Part shown: one piece after another, positions 21,735 through 28,928 of the stretch | Layout of the letters: the number at the start of each line of letters is the position of its first letter | Numbering within the stretch: the stretch's first letter is position 1 | Origin: a virus | IMG/VR virus record: IMGVR_UViG_3300042888_000560 | Coordinates: 1-28,928 of that record | Reading direction: 5' to 3' (one strand) | Length of the DNA: 28,928 bases | Position numbers and translations under genes: made by a program | The notes under the pieces: generated by a model | Database searches by the model: none | What the model saw: the letters and a program-made list of their open reading frames with translations, nothing else | Told to the model about the DNA's origin: nothing

Positions 21735-22355
21735 ATGAAAAACAAAGAAAAATCCTGGAATGACATAACGCTTAAAATGGCGTTGGAACTGATACAGATT
21801 CAAGCAGATGATGATCTTGACTTGATAGTACAGAGGCTTTCTATATTGAAAGATGTAGACCCTGCCGAAGTAGAGAAGATGACATTCGATGAGATTAAAG
21901 AAGAGTACGCTCATTGGAACTTTGTAGGAACTCTTCCAGTTCAAAGGAATGATATAACATTCAAGCATGAAGGTAAAAGATATGGAAGAACCAACTTTGG
22001 AAAGCTAAGCTTGGCACAGATGGTAGATATAGAAGAGTTCTATGCTGCTGGATTCCTAAACAACGTACATAACATATTGGCAGTTCTATATCTTCCTACA
22101 AAGAAGTATAATATATTCACAAAGAAGTATGAACTAGAATCTTACGAGTTCGATATCGCGACAGCAGAATCTTTTAAGAATGTATCTTTTGATTTTGTTT
22201 ATGGTAATCTTCTTTTTTTTTGGACTATCGCGAGAATCTATACAAGCAATATGAAGGATTATTTAATAAAGAAGAACAAGGAGAAGATGTTGGAGATAGC
22301 ACAGATGCTGGGGCTGGCAGACCATCCGGATTTACAGAGTCTCAGCAGGCCTTAG
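21735..22355 (+). CDS. Tail assembly chaperone, short form (gpG-like)
   Basis: A 206-residue protein in the normal frame. It begins MKNKEKSWNDITLKMALELI and carries helical segments, as in gpG-type chaperones that coat the tape measure protein before tube assembly. At 22213-22221 it passes a run of nine T after CTTC, read as CTT CTT TTT TTT TGG. There a -1 shift would give the longer form described in the next entry. Translation that does not shift continues for 44 codons (WTIARIYTSNMKDYLIKKNK...) to the stop at 22355. It is the first gene of the tail operon, after a late promoter motif. Confidence 0.8.
   Translation: MKNKEKSWNDITLKMALELIQIQADDDLDLIVQRLSILKDVDPAEVEKMTFDEIKEEYAHWNFVGTLPVQRNDITFKHEGKRYGRTNFGKLSLAQMVDIEEFYAAGFLNNVHNILAVLYLPTKKYNIFTKKYELESYEFDIATAESFKNVSFDFVYGNLLFFWTIARIYTSNMKDYLIKKNKEKMLEIAQMLGLADHPDLQSLSRP
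22213..22221 (+). other. Slippery site for -1 programmed frameshift
   Basis: T TTT TTT in register (22214-22220) within a nine-T run. A -1 frame stop (TAA, 22205-22207) lies 6 nt before the run and no ATG follows in that frame before the conserved part, so the downstream frame is best reached by slipping here. Confidence 0.75.
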
Positions 22356-22501
22356 ACGAAGAAAAGCAGTCTAAATGGAACTGGATCGGAATCATCTATA
22401 GATTGTGTAGTGGAGATATAACAAAAACAGAGGCAGTAGTAGCAAAGCCTTTTACAGAATGCCTTGTATGGATGAGCTACGAAAAAGAAACTAATAAATA
22501 A
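22220..22501 (+). CDS. Tail assembly chaperone, frameshift extension (gpGT-like T part)
   Basis: This -1 frame overlaps the short form. It has no ATG start; a TTG at 22220 is possible but the slippery site explains it better. Slipping on the T run joins 162 residues of the normal frame (21735-22220) to 93 residues read here, 255 in all. The T part runs from a charged linker (YRENLYKQYEGLFNKEEQGE) to a conserved-looking end, 'KWNWIGIIYRLCSGDITKTE', 'AVVAKPFTECLVWMSYEKE', of the type that contacts tube and tape measure in lambda gpGT. The G/GT ratio usually matters for tail assembly. The tape measure gene is not next to it. Confidence 0.75.
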   Translation: MDYRENLYKQYEGLFNKEEQGEDVGDSTDAGAGRPSGFTESQQALDEEKQSKWNWIGIIYRLCSGDITKTEAVVAKPFTECLVWMSYEKETNK

Positions 22502-22513
22502 AAAACAAAAGAT

Positions 22514-22939
22514 ATGACGTATAACCAGATACTTACAAGATTAGAACAGATTCAGATAGATAATCCTTTCTTGAATCGATTCGGAGCAGGAGACATCACA
22601 CAGATGGATGCTATAGCACCAGAAAGCATTCTCTATCCTTTTATGTGGGTAGTTCCACAGAATATGGAGGTAGGCGACCATACTATATCATACAACTTTA
22701 GAATATTGATATTCGACCAAGACTCTACTGACGATTCACATCAAAGAGAGATTCTTTCGGATACTTTACAAGAGTGTCAAGATGTGATTAGAGAACTAAG
22801 AGATATAATGGATGATGTAGAGGTAGAGACACCTATACAATGTCTTCCATTTACGGAAAGATTCGTCGACTATGTCGCTGGATGGTACTTCGATATAAAA
22901 ATAACTGCGACAGGGCCTTCGTCTTGCGACCCATATTGA
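22514..22939 (+). CDS. Tail terminator-like protein
   Basis: A 141-residue protein with the layout of tail terminator proteins: an N-terminal helix (YNQILTRLEQIQIDNPFLNR), 'YPFMWVVPQNMEVGDHTISY' and 'NFRILIFDQDSTD', then a long helix (REILSDTLQECQDVIRELRD) and final strands 'VDYVAGWYFDIKITATGPSS'. Such proteins cap the tail tube and set where it joins the head. The start is the ATG at 22514 after an A-rich gap of 12 nt. The assignment is by pattern and position between chaperone and gp10-like gene. Confidence 0.6.
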   Translation: MTYNQILTRLEQIQIDNPFLNRFGAGDITQMDAIAPESILYPFMWVVPQNMEVGDHTISYNFRILIFDQDSTDDSHQREILSDTLQECQDVIRELRDIMDDVEVETPIQCLPFTERFVDYVAGWYFDIKITATGPSSCDPY

Positions 22940-22940
22940 T

Positions 22941-23411
22941 ATGTCAGAACAAAGACTTTTAGAAGACCTAACAGGAATCGCTGTAGGAATAGTAAAGCAG
23001 ATGAAGAACATCATCAAGTTGAATGGCGCGTTCGCGACTGGCAATCTGTATAACTCTGTCAAGTACAAAGTATACAAAGACAAGTCTGAGAAGTTCCATT
23101 TAGATGTTGACTATGTCTACTATGGCCTTTGGATAGATATGGGTAGAAAGCCAGGTAAACAACCACCATTGAAAGATATTCAAGACTGGTGTAGAATCAA
23201 AGGCATTCCTCAAGAAGCAGCATTCCCAATCGCTAGAAAGATAGGAAAGTTCGGATTCAAAGGAATAAACTTTACAAAGCCATTCGAAGACGACCAAGCA
23301 GTAGTTGCCAAAATAATGAAAGAGATGGGTAAAGACTTCGCAGAAGACTATGCGGATCAGATACTTAGAGATGTCAAATATTTTGATAAATCATATAGAA
23401 CAAAAAAATAA
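22941..23411 (+). CDS. HK97 gp10-like neck/tail completion protein
   Basis: A 156-residue protein. The pattern 'FATGNLYNSVKYKVYKDKSE', 'VDYVYYGLWIDMGRKPGKQP', 'LKDIQDWCRIKGIPQEAAFP' then 'IARKIGKFGFKGINFTKPF' is that of the HK97 gp10-like family as found in Bacteroidota phages: a 'tGnL..Si.y.v' strand, an exposed 'y..yvd.GRkPGk.PP' loop and the 'aarki...Gikgtnf' ending. These proteins complete the neck between connector and tail terminator. It starts one base after the previous stop, so the two are coupled. Confidence 0.75.
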   Translation: MSEQRLLEDLTGIAVGIVKQMKNIIKLNGAFATGNLYNSVKYKVYKDKSEKFHLDVDYVYYGLWIDMGRKPGKQPPLKDIQDWCRIKGIPQEAAFPIARKIGKFGFKGINFTKPFEDDQAVVAKIMKEMGKDFAEDYADQILRDVKYFDKSYRTKK

Positions 23412-23420
23412 AATATAGAT

Positions 23421-25583
23421 ATGCCAGTACAAATATTAAGCAGACCATATTCCACAATAACACCAAAGCTTCTTCCTGTATATAATGGAGCTGCTTTCGT
23501 TCTTGACTCTAACCTAAAGAGCAGGCCGAACTTTAGATATATCGCGGAGATATTCGTAGACAATCAAAAAGTATCAGAGCTAAGACATCATCCAGACATA
23601 TCTCACGACAACAAAGGAGTCTTTGAAGTAGGAAGGATATTAGAGAACTTCATATCATATGATATAGAAGTACAATCTACTGCCGGAACATACAATGGTG
23701 AAAAGACTAACAGAACCTTTTCTGTAGACTTTGGAGAAGAATATTCTGGAGCAAACCCTATCAGCAAGATGTCTCCTATAGGTAGTAATGTCAGAGTATA
23801 TACTACAGACACCGCTGCGTTCGCGACTTGGCAGGCTGGTTCATACATATTTATAGAAGGATGTAATGTCAACTCTTTGAATGGATGGGCTAAGATAGAA
23901 TCTACTGCTTCTTCTTCTGCTTTAGTATCTGGATTGACTTGGCCTTCAGGAGTAGCACCTGACTTCTCTAATACTTTCTACTATCAAGGATATTCAAGTT
24001 CAGGATTGGCAACTGCTTGGTCGTATACTACAATCAATGGAGTTCTACATCCTGTTCTACATCTAAAGAATGGAAATCTAACAGGAACAGCAGGGATTGA
24101 TAGAGTAAAACTTTATGTTGGAAGTAATGTCATAGTAAAGCAGACTGGTACTGGCGCACCAAAAATAGCAAGCTACGAATCTGTAGAATGGAAAGTTCTT
24201 TCTAAAAGTCTTACAAGTGTTGGTGGTGTATATGGTGTGAAGATAGTCTTTAGTGCTCCTTATGGTGGAGTAATGCCAAATGGTATAGTTGGTTCTGTAA
24301 TATCAAGAGATAATATCGTCATTAAAAAACAGACTACTACTTCTGGAGATAGTGCTTATGTCTTCAATGGTGCTTTACAATATCAAGAATATCTTGATTG
24401 GAACCCAATATCTTGGATACCAGGGCACACATCAAGAAAGTTCCTATCTACAAGACCAGATTCACAAAAGAATATCAATGTATGTGCTAACGAACATTGG
24501 GTTCTTTCTACTTTTGGAAGAAAGCAAATGTCTACAGCCGACGCGAACAGCACATATCTTCAAGTAGAGACTTGGAGCACTACTCTTCCACATATTGGAA
24601 CTGGCCCATTGACAACAGCAACTATACCTGGTATCTCAGGAACTTTGTTTTGGAGAATATTGGTTCCGACTGCTTCTGTAGGTAGTAAATATAAAGAAGG
24701 AGATTATGTATCTATAACATCTCCATTGAATGGAACACAAACCGTTCAAGTTGCCTACAAGCTTGCTTCCGGGCCCAACACATATATTTATATAAACTAC
24801 ACTGGAGCATTGATTCCACAGAATGGTACTATAGAAAGAAAGATTGCTGTAATATATCATTTAGAAGCTTTAAAAGATACTAACACGATACTTCCTTGTG
24901 GCCCTGCGAACTTCAAGTTGAATGGAGCATATCCAGAGTTCATAGATTTAAGTTGCTATAAATATTTTGTCAGATCTGTTAGGAACAATCTACCAGGAAT
25001 ATATACTCCTTGGAACTGGAACAGATATCCAGTATCAGAGACTTGGACTTTCAACATCTCTTGTGATTGTGTATCGAAGACTAAGTACAAGCTTATGTGG
25101 TTGAATCCAATGGGTGGATGGGACTTCTATACATTCGACCTAGCGAGCAATAAATCTTTGGTAATAGAAAAGTCTAACTATCAAAAGAAGCTTAAAGAGG
25201 TAAAGTCTAACAATGTATATAGATACAATCAAGGTGATAGAGGAACTACAGCTTATGACACGAAGTCAAGACTGAACTATATCGTGAGATCCAACTTCTT
25301 GACACAAGAGAAGATAGAATGGCTTTCTTGGATATATGAATCTCCAGAAGTATATTGGATAGACGAGACGAATAACAAGCTTCATCCTATCAACTTGACT
25401 TCTACAGATGTTGATGTTCCTAACAAGCAGAATGCTGGGGAGGCAGGTCATCTTTACATATATACTATAGAGTTCAAGACTGCTTATGACAGAACTATAC
25501 AGAAAGGTGGAGATGTTCTCTACACCGCGACAAGCAATACTTTCGGTCAATGGGTACAGACATATCCATCAGCTTGGTACTAA
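23421..25583 (+). CDS. Large distal tail / tail-tip protein (720 aa)
   Basis: A 720-residue beta-rich protein. The N-terminus 'MPVQILSRPYSTITPKLLPV' followed by 'YNGAAFVLDSNLKSRPNFRY' and 'VFEVGRILENFISYDI' is the opening of large tail proteins in Bacteroidota phages that take the distal tail or hub position. The middle has repeated beta elements; the C-terminus ends with 'NTFGQWVQTYPSAWY'. A segment around residues 540-560 (SCDCVSKTKYKLMWLNPMGG) holds close cysteines and a 'WLNPMGGWDFYTFD' strand that is also typical of this group. It lies just after the neck genes and before the 1078-residue tail protein. No enzymatic motif is visible. Confidence 0.65.
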   Translation: MPVQILSRPYSTITPKLLPVYNGAAFVLDSNLKSRPNFRYIAEIFVDNQKVSELRHHPDISHDNKGVFEVGRILENFISYDIEVQSTAGTYNGEKTNRTFSVDFGEEYSGANPISKMSPIGSNVRVYTTDTAAFATWQAGSYIFIEGCNVNSLNGWAKIESTASSSALVSGLTWPSGVAPDFSNTFYYQGYSSSGLATAWSYTTINGVLHPVLHLKNGNLTGTAGIDRVKLYVGSNVIVKQTGTGAPKIASYESVEWKVLSKSLTSVGGVYGVKIVFSAPYGGVMPNGIVGSVISRDNIVIKKQTTTSGDSAYVFNGALQYQEYLDWNPISWIPGHTSRKFLSTRPDSQKNINVCANEHWVLSTFGRKQMSTADANSTYLQVETWSTTLPHIGTGPLTTATIPGISGTLFWRILVPTASVGSKYKEGDYVSITSPLNGTQTVQVAYKLASGPNTYIYINYTGALIPQNGTIERKIAVIYHLEALKDTNTILPCGPANFKLNGAYPEFIDLSCYKYFVRSVRNNLPGIYTPWNWNRYPVSETWTFNISCDCVSKTKYKLMWLNPMGGWDFYTFDLASNKSLVIEKSNYQKKLKEVKSNNVYRYNQGDRGTTAYDTKSRLNYIVRSNFLTQEKIEWLSWIYESPEVYWIDETNNKLHPINLTSTDVDVPNKQNAGEAGHLYIYTIEFKTAYDRTIQKGGDVLYTATSNTFGQWVQTYPSAWY

Positions 25584-25585
25584 AT

Positions 25586-25601
25586 CATGCCACATCATGA
25601 T
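25586..25601 (+). repeat. CATGCCACAT repeat, plus-strand copy
   Basis: Sixteen bases identical to the reverse complement of 14561-14576, lying 26 nt before the ATG at 25628. As with the other copies it is upstream of a gene on that gene's sense strand. Confidence 0.5.
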
Positions 25602-25627
25602 AATAACTTAAAATAAATAATATAAAA

Positions 25628-28600
25628 ATGGATATAGCTATAAATGTTAGGAATCAATCAGGAACTATAAACGGAGTTCTTGATATTGGAGAAGCAGACT
25701 TGAATGTAATATATCAGCTTTCTGATATAACAGAACCACAAAAGAGAAAAGCGAACTATGTTAGAAAGTTTACCATTCCTGGTACTAAAAACAATAACCA
25801 GATATTCAATGGTATATCGGAACAAGGATATTCGGTTCATATTTTCAATCCCAACAAAAAGCTAGACGCTCAAGTAATCTTTGATGGCAACATTATGTTC
25901 GAAGGAGCTCTTCAGCTAAACAAGATTCTAAAAGACAACGACAATCAAAAGATAGGATACGAGATAACAATCTACGGATCCTTGGCAGACTTCTTCAATG
26001 ATATAAAAGACGCCAATCTTTCTGAGATAGACTTCTCTGAATATAATCACAATATGATTAGAGAAAACATAATGGCTTCTTGGGCTCTTAAAGTTCCATA
26101 TTATATACAGAATGTCGGGCCACAACCACCTTCTCCTTTTACAGGAGCAGGATATACATTAAAAAGTATGGATGGGTATATATATAAAAACGGAATAAAG
26201 AGACCATTCGAGCTTGGAGAAGGATACGTATATCCTTTCATAAATAAAGGTCAGACATCTATGAACCTTGGTACTTCTACATTAGACTGGACTCCAGCTA
26301 TGTATGTCAGAACTATAATGAGAAAGATATTCGAAAAATGGGGCTGGACTTGGAAGTCTAAGTTCTTTGACTCTGAGACTTTTAGAAAGCTAATCATTCC
26401 TTATGGAAAAGAAAAGATAACAACAGACTTCTTTGCCAGTCTATCACAGACAAGCAAAACAGAGACCAACTCGCAGTTCATCGCGAACATAGGAGCACCT
26501 GCCAATCCTGGAATCCTTTTAGACACTAAGTTCCCTACGGCGGCAGATACTACTAGAAACCTACAGATAAAGTTTACGAACGACTCTGAAGCACCAGGAA
26601 CAGACCCAGGAAATCTATACAACACCACTACTGGATGCTTTGTACCGGAACAGACATTCAAATATTCATTGTTCGCCAATGTGATACTGAATCTACAGAT
26701 AGTTCCACAATCTAATGTAAAGATATATTATCAAGGAAATAATATATCCGCGACGGTTAGGCTATGTGATATAACTGATTGGAATCCAACTGGATCCGCT
26801 CAGTCGGGTAGTGTGATAACTAAAGGAACAGGAACTATAACAGACCTTGCTTCTACATCATATACTTTCCCATTGAATAAAAAGGAGTTTACTTTCGAGC
26901 AGATGATTCCGAAAACTATCTTCGTAAAATATGAAGGAACCTTGACAGCAAATAGAAAGTATGCGGTTCTTGTAAACTGGGATCTTCCATCTTCAAGTTT
27001 TCAATCTGCGTTCTTTGATATTGGTGCGGGAAAAGATATAGGAGGAAAAGTAAAGCTTTTCGCTTCTGCTGGTGTTCCATCTCCAAGTCAGACAGATAGT
27101 TCGAGATTCTACTCTACTATAACACAAGATTCTGTAGAGTATAATCAAACCGTAAATATGAATAAAATATTGGATAGTTCTATAAAGGTATCAGACTTCA
27201 TTGTATCTATCAACAATCTTTTCAACCTATATTGGAAGCCATCTACTAATAACCCTAAGCAGTTTATTATAGAACCAAGAGATACATTCTACAACGATGC
27301 CTACATTCAGGATTGGACTGACAAGATAGACCATTCAGAACCGATAACGATAGAACCTCTATACGAACTGACTGCCAATAAATATATTTTCGAATATAAA
27401 GAAGACGCCGACTACCTAAATGATGACTATCAACTAAACTTTGGAGAACCACACGGATCAAAAAGATTAGAAGTCGCGAATGACTTTATTGATAGAGAAG
27501 AGAAGATATCGCCGAACTTCTCTCCTAGCCCTATGTTCCAGTTCGCAGGCACAGAGATAATCTCTCCTGGGTTCATAAAGAAGGATGGTTCGAAGTATGC
27601 TATCACGGCAGTAAAGTCAAGAATCCTTTTCTATGGTGGAATGGTTCCAACAAAACTTAAAGATGTAAACACTCTAATATCTTTTAGTCAGACAGGTGCC
27701 AACAACAAGTTCGTTGTGGTAGACCAAGACAGAGCTTTTCTTTATATGGATAGATATCCATATTGCGGGCACTACGACCATCCTATGAAGCCAACAGAAT
27801 CATTGGAGTATGGAGCATCTAAGAAAACATATTATATGGCAAAATATCTTGACGCTCAAATAACCAACAACAATCTTTTCAACAAATATTGGAGAAGACA
27901 CTTTTTAGAGACTACAGATCCAGACGGGCATCTTTTCTCAGCGACCGCGATATTGACTTCTATGGATATAGCACAGCTTGACCTTACAGGAATAATCGAA
28001 GTAAACTTCGTAAAGTATAGAATCAACAAGATAGTCTATAATCCAATAACATATATCGCAGAGATAGAACTTGTAAAGAAGCTTGATACAGGTGTCTTCA
28101 TTCCTACTTCGGTAGTATGGGGAGATGTTGGTGGATGGGCTCCTAACCCTGGTACTCCAGGTGGTTGGGATGGGCCAATCGGTGGTGGATATCCAGGAAT
28201 ATACAAAGGATGGCTTGGTAGAGAATATATAAATAGTGGTTGGGACTTGGTAAACAGCTCGACATCATATAAAAACGCAGACTGGTTCTTTCCAAATCCT
28301 TCGATTGGTGGCAACACTTCTTGGTCTCAAGCAGTATCTACTCCGAAAGCATATGGAGCAGCATCATTCAGAATAAACAAAAGTAGCTCTCAGGTTCCTG
28401 TACCTTCTCTTTCAGCAAGAAGAGATACTTGGTCTGACTTTGTTCCAGAAGCAACATACACTTTGTATGATTCCACTACTTCTAATATATATTATAGACA
28501 ACAAAATCAAGTGGTTCAAGGAGAAAATAATATTATAGCTGCTGGTGTCTTAGAGGTTGCTGTTAGAGGAAGTTCAAACACTATCGCTCAAGGAGCAAGA

Positions 28601-28864
28601 AAGATAAATATAGTTGGAGATAGGAACACGATAATGCCTGGTGTAGAAAATGTCAGCATTGTAGGTAGCGGTCATACTATAGAAGAAAGTAATGTATCTA
28701 TCATTCAAGGTGTGAAGATGGTAAATGGAGTAGTATCTACTGCTAAGATTCCTTTGATATCAGGAAATGATGTAGTTGGTGGTAGACTAATATCAGGAGG
28801 TGTGGATAATGTCTTGATTGGTTCTGGTATAACGGCAGCTCCTCGTTCATCAAGACTATATTAA
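25628..28864 (+). CDS. Large tail-tip / baseplate-type protein with C-terminal 16-residue repeats (1078 aa)
   Basis: A 1078-residue virion protein. The N-terminus 'LDIGEADLNVIYQLSDITEP' then 'QKRKANYVRKFTIPGTKNNN' is the standard opening of a family of large tail proteins in Bacteroidota phages. The middle has alternating beta segments and Trp/Tyr-rich parts ('EKWGWTWKSKFFDSETFRKL'). Around residues 835-865 is a Gly/Pro/Trp-rich linker (GGWAPNPGTPGGWDGPIGGG). Residues 965-1012 form three units of 16 residues (GxxNxIxxGxxxxxIV) and a worn fourth, as in a beta-solenoid or trimeric stalk. The last residues are SSRLY. It may join the distal tail to the fibres. A late promoter motif begins right after it. 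Confidence 0.7.
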   Translation: MDIAINVRNQSGTINGVLDIGEADLNVIYQLSDITEPQKRKANYVRKFTIPGTKNNNQIFNGISEQGYSVHIFNPNKKLDAQVIFDGNIMFEGALQLNKILKDNDNQKIGYEITIYGSLADFFNDIKDANLSEIDFSEYNHNMIRENIMASWALKVPYYIQNVGPQPPSPFTGAGYTLKSMDGYIYKNGIKRPFELGEGYVYPFINKGQTSMNLGTSTLDWTPAMYVRTIMRKIFEKWGWTWKSKFFDSETFRKLIIPYGKEKITTDFFASLSQTSKTETNSQFIANIGAPANPGILLDTKFPTAADTTRNLQIKFTNDSEAPGTDPGNLYNTTTGCFVPEQTFKYSLFANVILNLQIVPQSNVKIYYQGNNISATVRLCDITDWNPTGSAQSGSVITKGTGTITDLASTSYTFPLNKKEFTFEQMIPKTIFVKYEGTLTANRKYAVLVNWDLPSSSFQSAFFDIGAGKDIGGKVKLFASAGVPSPSQTDSSRFYSTITQDSVEYNQTVNMNKILDSSIKVSDFIVSINNLFNLYWKPSTNNPKQFIIEPRDTFYNDAYIQDWTDKIDHSEPITIEPLYELTANKYIFEYKEDADYLNDDYQLNFGEPHGSKRLEVANDFIDREEKISPNFSPSPMFQFAGTEIISPGFIKKDGSKYAITAVKSRILFYGGMVPTKLKDVNTLISFSQTGANNKFVVVDQDRAFLYMDRYPYCGHYDHPMKPTESLEYGASKKTYYMAKYLDAQITNNNLFNKYWRRHFLETTDPDGHLFSATAILTSMDIAQLDLTGIIEVNFVKYRINKIVYNPITYIAEIELVKKLDTGVFIPTSVVWGDVGGWAPNPGTPGGWDGPIGGGYPGIYKGWLGREYINSGWDLVNSSTSYKNADWFFPNPSIGGNTSWSQAVSTPKAYGAASFRINKSSSQVPVPSLSARRDTWSDFVPEATYTLYDSTTSNIYYRQQNQVVQGENNIIAAGVLEVAVRGSSNTIAQGARKINIVGDRNTIMPGVENVSIVGSGHTIEESNVSIIQGVKMVNGVVSTAKIPLISGNDVVGGRLISGGVDNVLIGSGITAAPRSSRLY

Positions 28865-28898
28865 AAACATAATGACACAAAGATATATTTATATCATA
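28865..28898 (+). promoter_or_regulatory. Phage-type late promoter motif (gene starting at 28920)
   Basis: AAAC at 28865-28868, 15 nt, TATATTT at 28884-28890, 4 nt, CATA at 28895-28898. It follows the stop of the large tail gene without a gap. Confidence 0.65.
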
Positions 28899-28919
28899 TA
28901 AAAAGAAGATAAATAAAAT

Positions 28920-28928
28920 ATGAGCTGC
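28920..28928 (+). CDS. Start of a further gene (only three codons visible)
   Basis: ATG AGC TGC at the window end, preceded by an A-rich leader and a good promoter motif. By position it should be a tail fibre or appendage gene, perhaps the one whose C-terminus is seen at 1-488; joining the window ends directly would, however, give a stop after four codons. Confidence 0.4.

Noticed and set aside
1-28928. tRNA genes or a CRISPR array
   Set aside because: No cloverleaf with a T-loop GTTCRA pattern and no regularly spaced direct repeats were seen.

Overview
The window is a 28.9 kb piece of a tailed-phage genome with a long, tape-measure-guided tail (siphovirus-like architecture). The host is most likely a member of Bacteroidota, perhaps Flavobacteriia. 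The reasons are the AT-rich sequence, A-rich leaders without a convincing Shine-Dalgarno sequence, host-type promoters of the form TTG-N20-TATATTTG (the TAnnTTTG class), and structural proteins that resemble those of Bacteroidota phages. Family assignments come from reading motifs, not from a database search.

Layout. 1-2773: end of a tail fibre and four virion-surface-type proteins (a LamG-like and a C1q/TNF-like domain among them). 2819-6976: a HAD-fold protein and the tape measure protein. 7015-12849: XkdF-type protease/scaffold, major capsid protein, tail tube, portal, connector, small virion protein, minor head protein and holin. 12882-18156: accessory region with small genes on both strands, a 635-nt non-coding segment closed by a 13-bp long-range helix (14488-15122), and a PD-(D/E)XK nuclease-like gene. 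18254-21712: terminase small and large subunits, a sigma-factor-like protein and small genes. 21735-28864: tail chaperone with a -1 frameshift, tail terminator-like protein, HK97 gp10-like protein and two large tail-tip proteins. A new gene starts at 28920. The order is unusual: the tape measure lies downstream of the fibres and just before the head genes, and the portal follows the capsid and tail tube.

Regulation. Seven plus-strand genes are preceded by the same bipartite motif, AAAC or GCAC, exactly 15 nt, TATATTT, and in most cases 4 nt then CATA. An eighth, weaker copy precedes the nuclease gene. These look like a phage-specific late promoter set, and the sigma-like protein at 20663-21256 is the obvious candidate reader. 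Three minus-strand genes instead carry host-type TATATTTG elements. Rho-independent terminators lie at 9089, 9711, 15856 (bidirectional) and 18188; the last overlaps a promoter.

No endolysin, integrase, polymerase, helicase or primase is recognisable, and the two ends do not join in frame. The rest of the genome, including replication and probably lysis genes, must lie outside the window.
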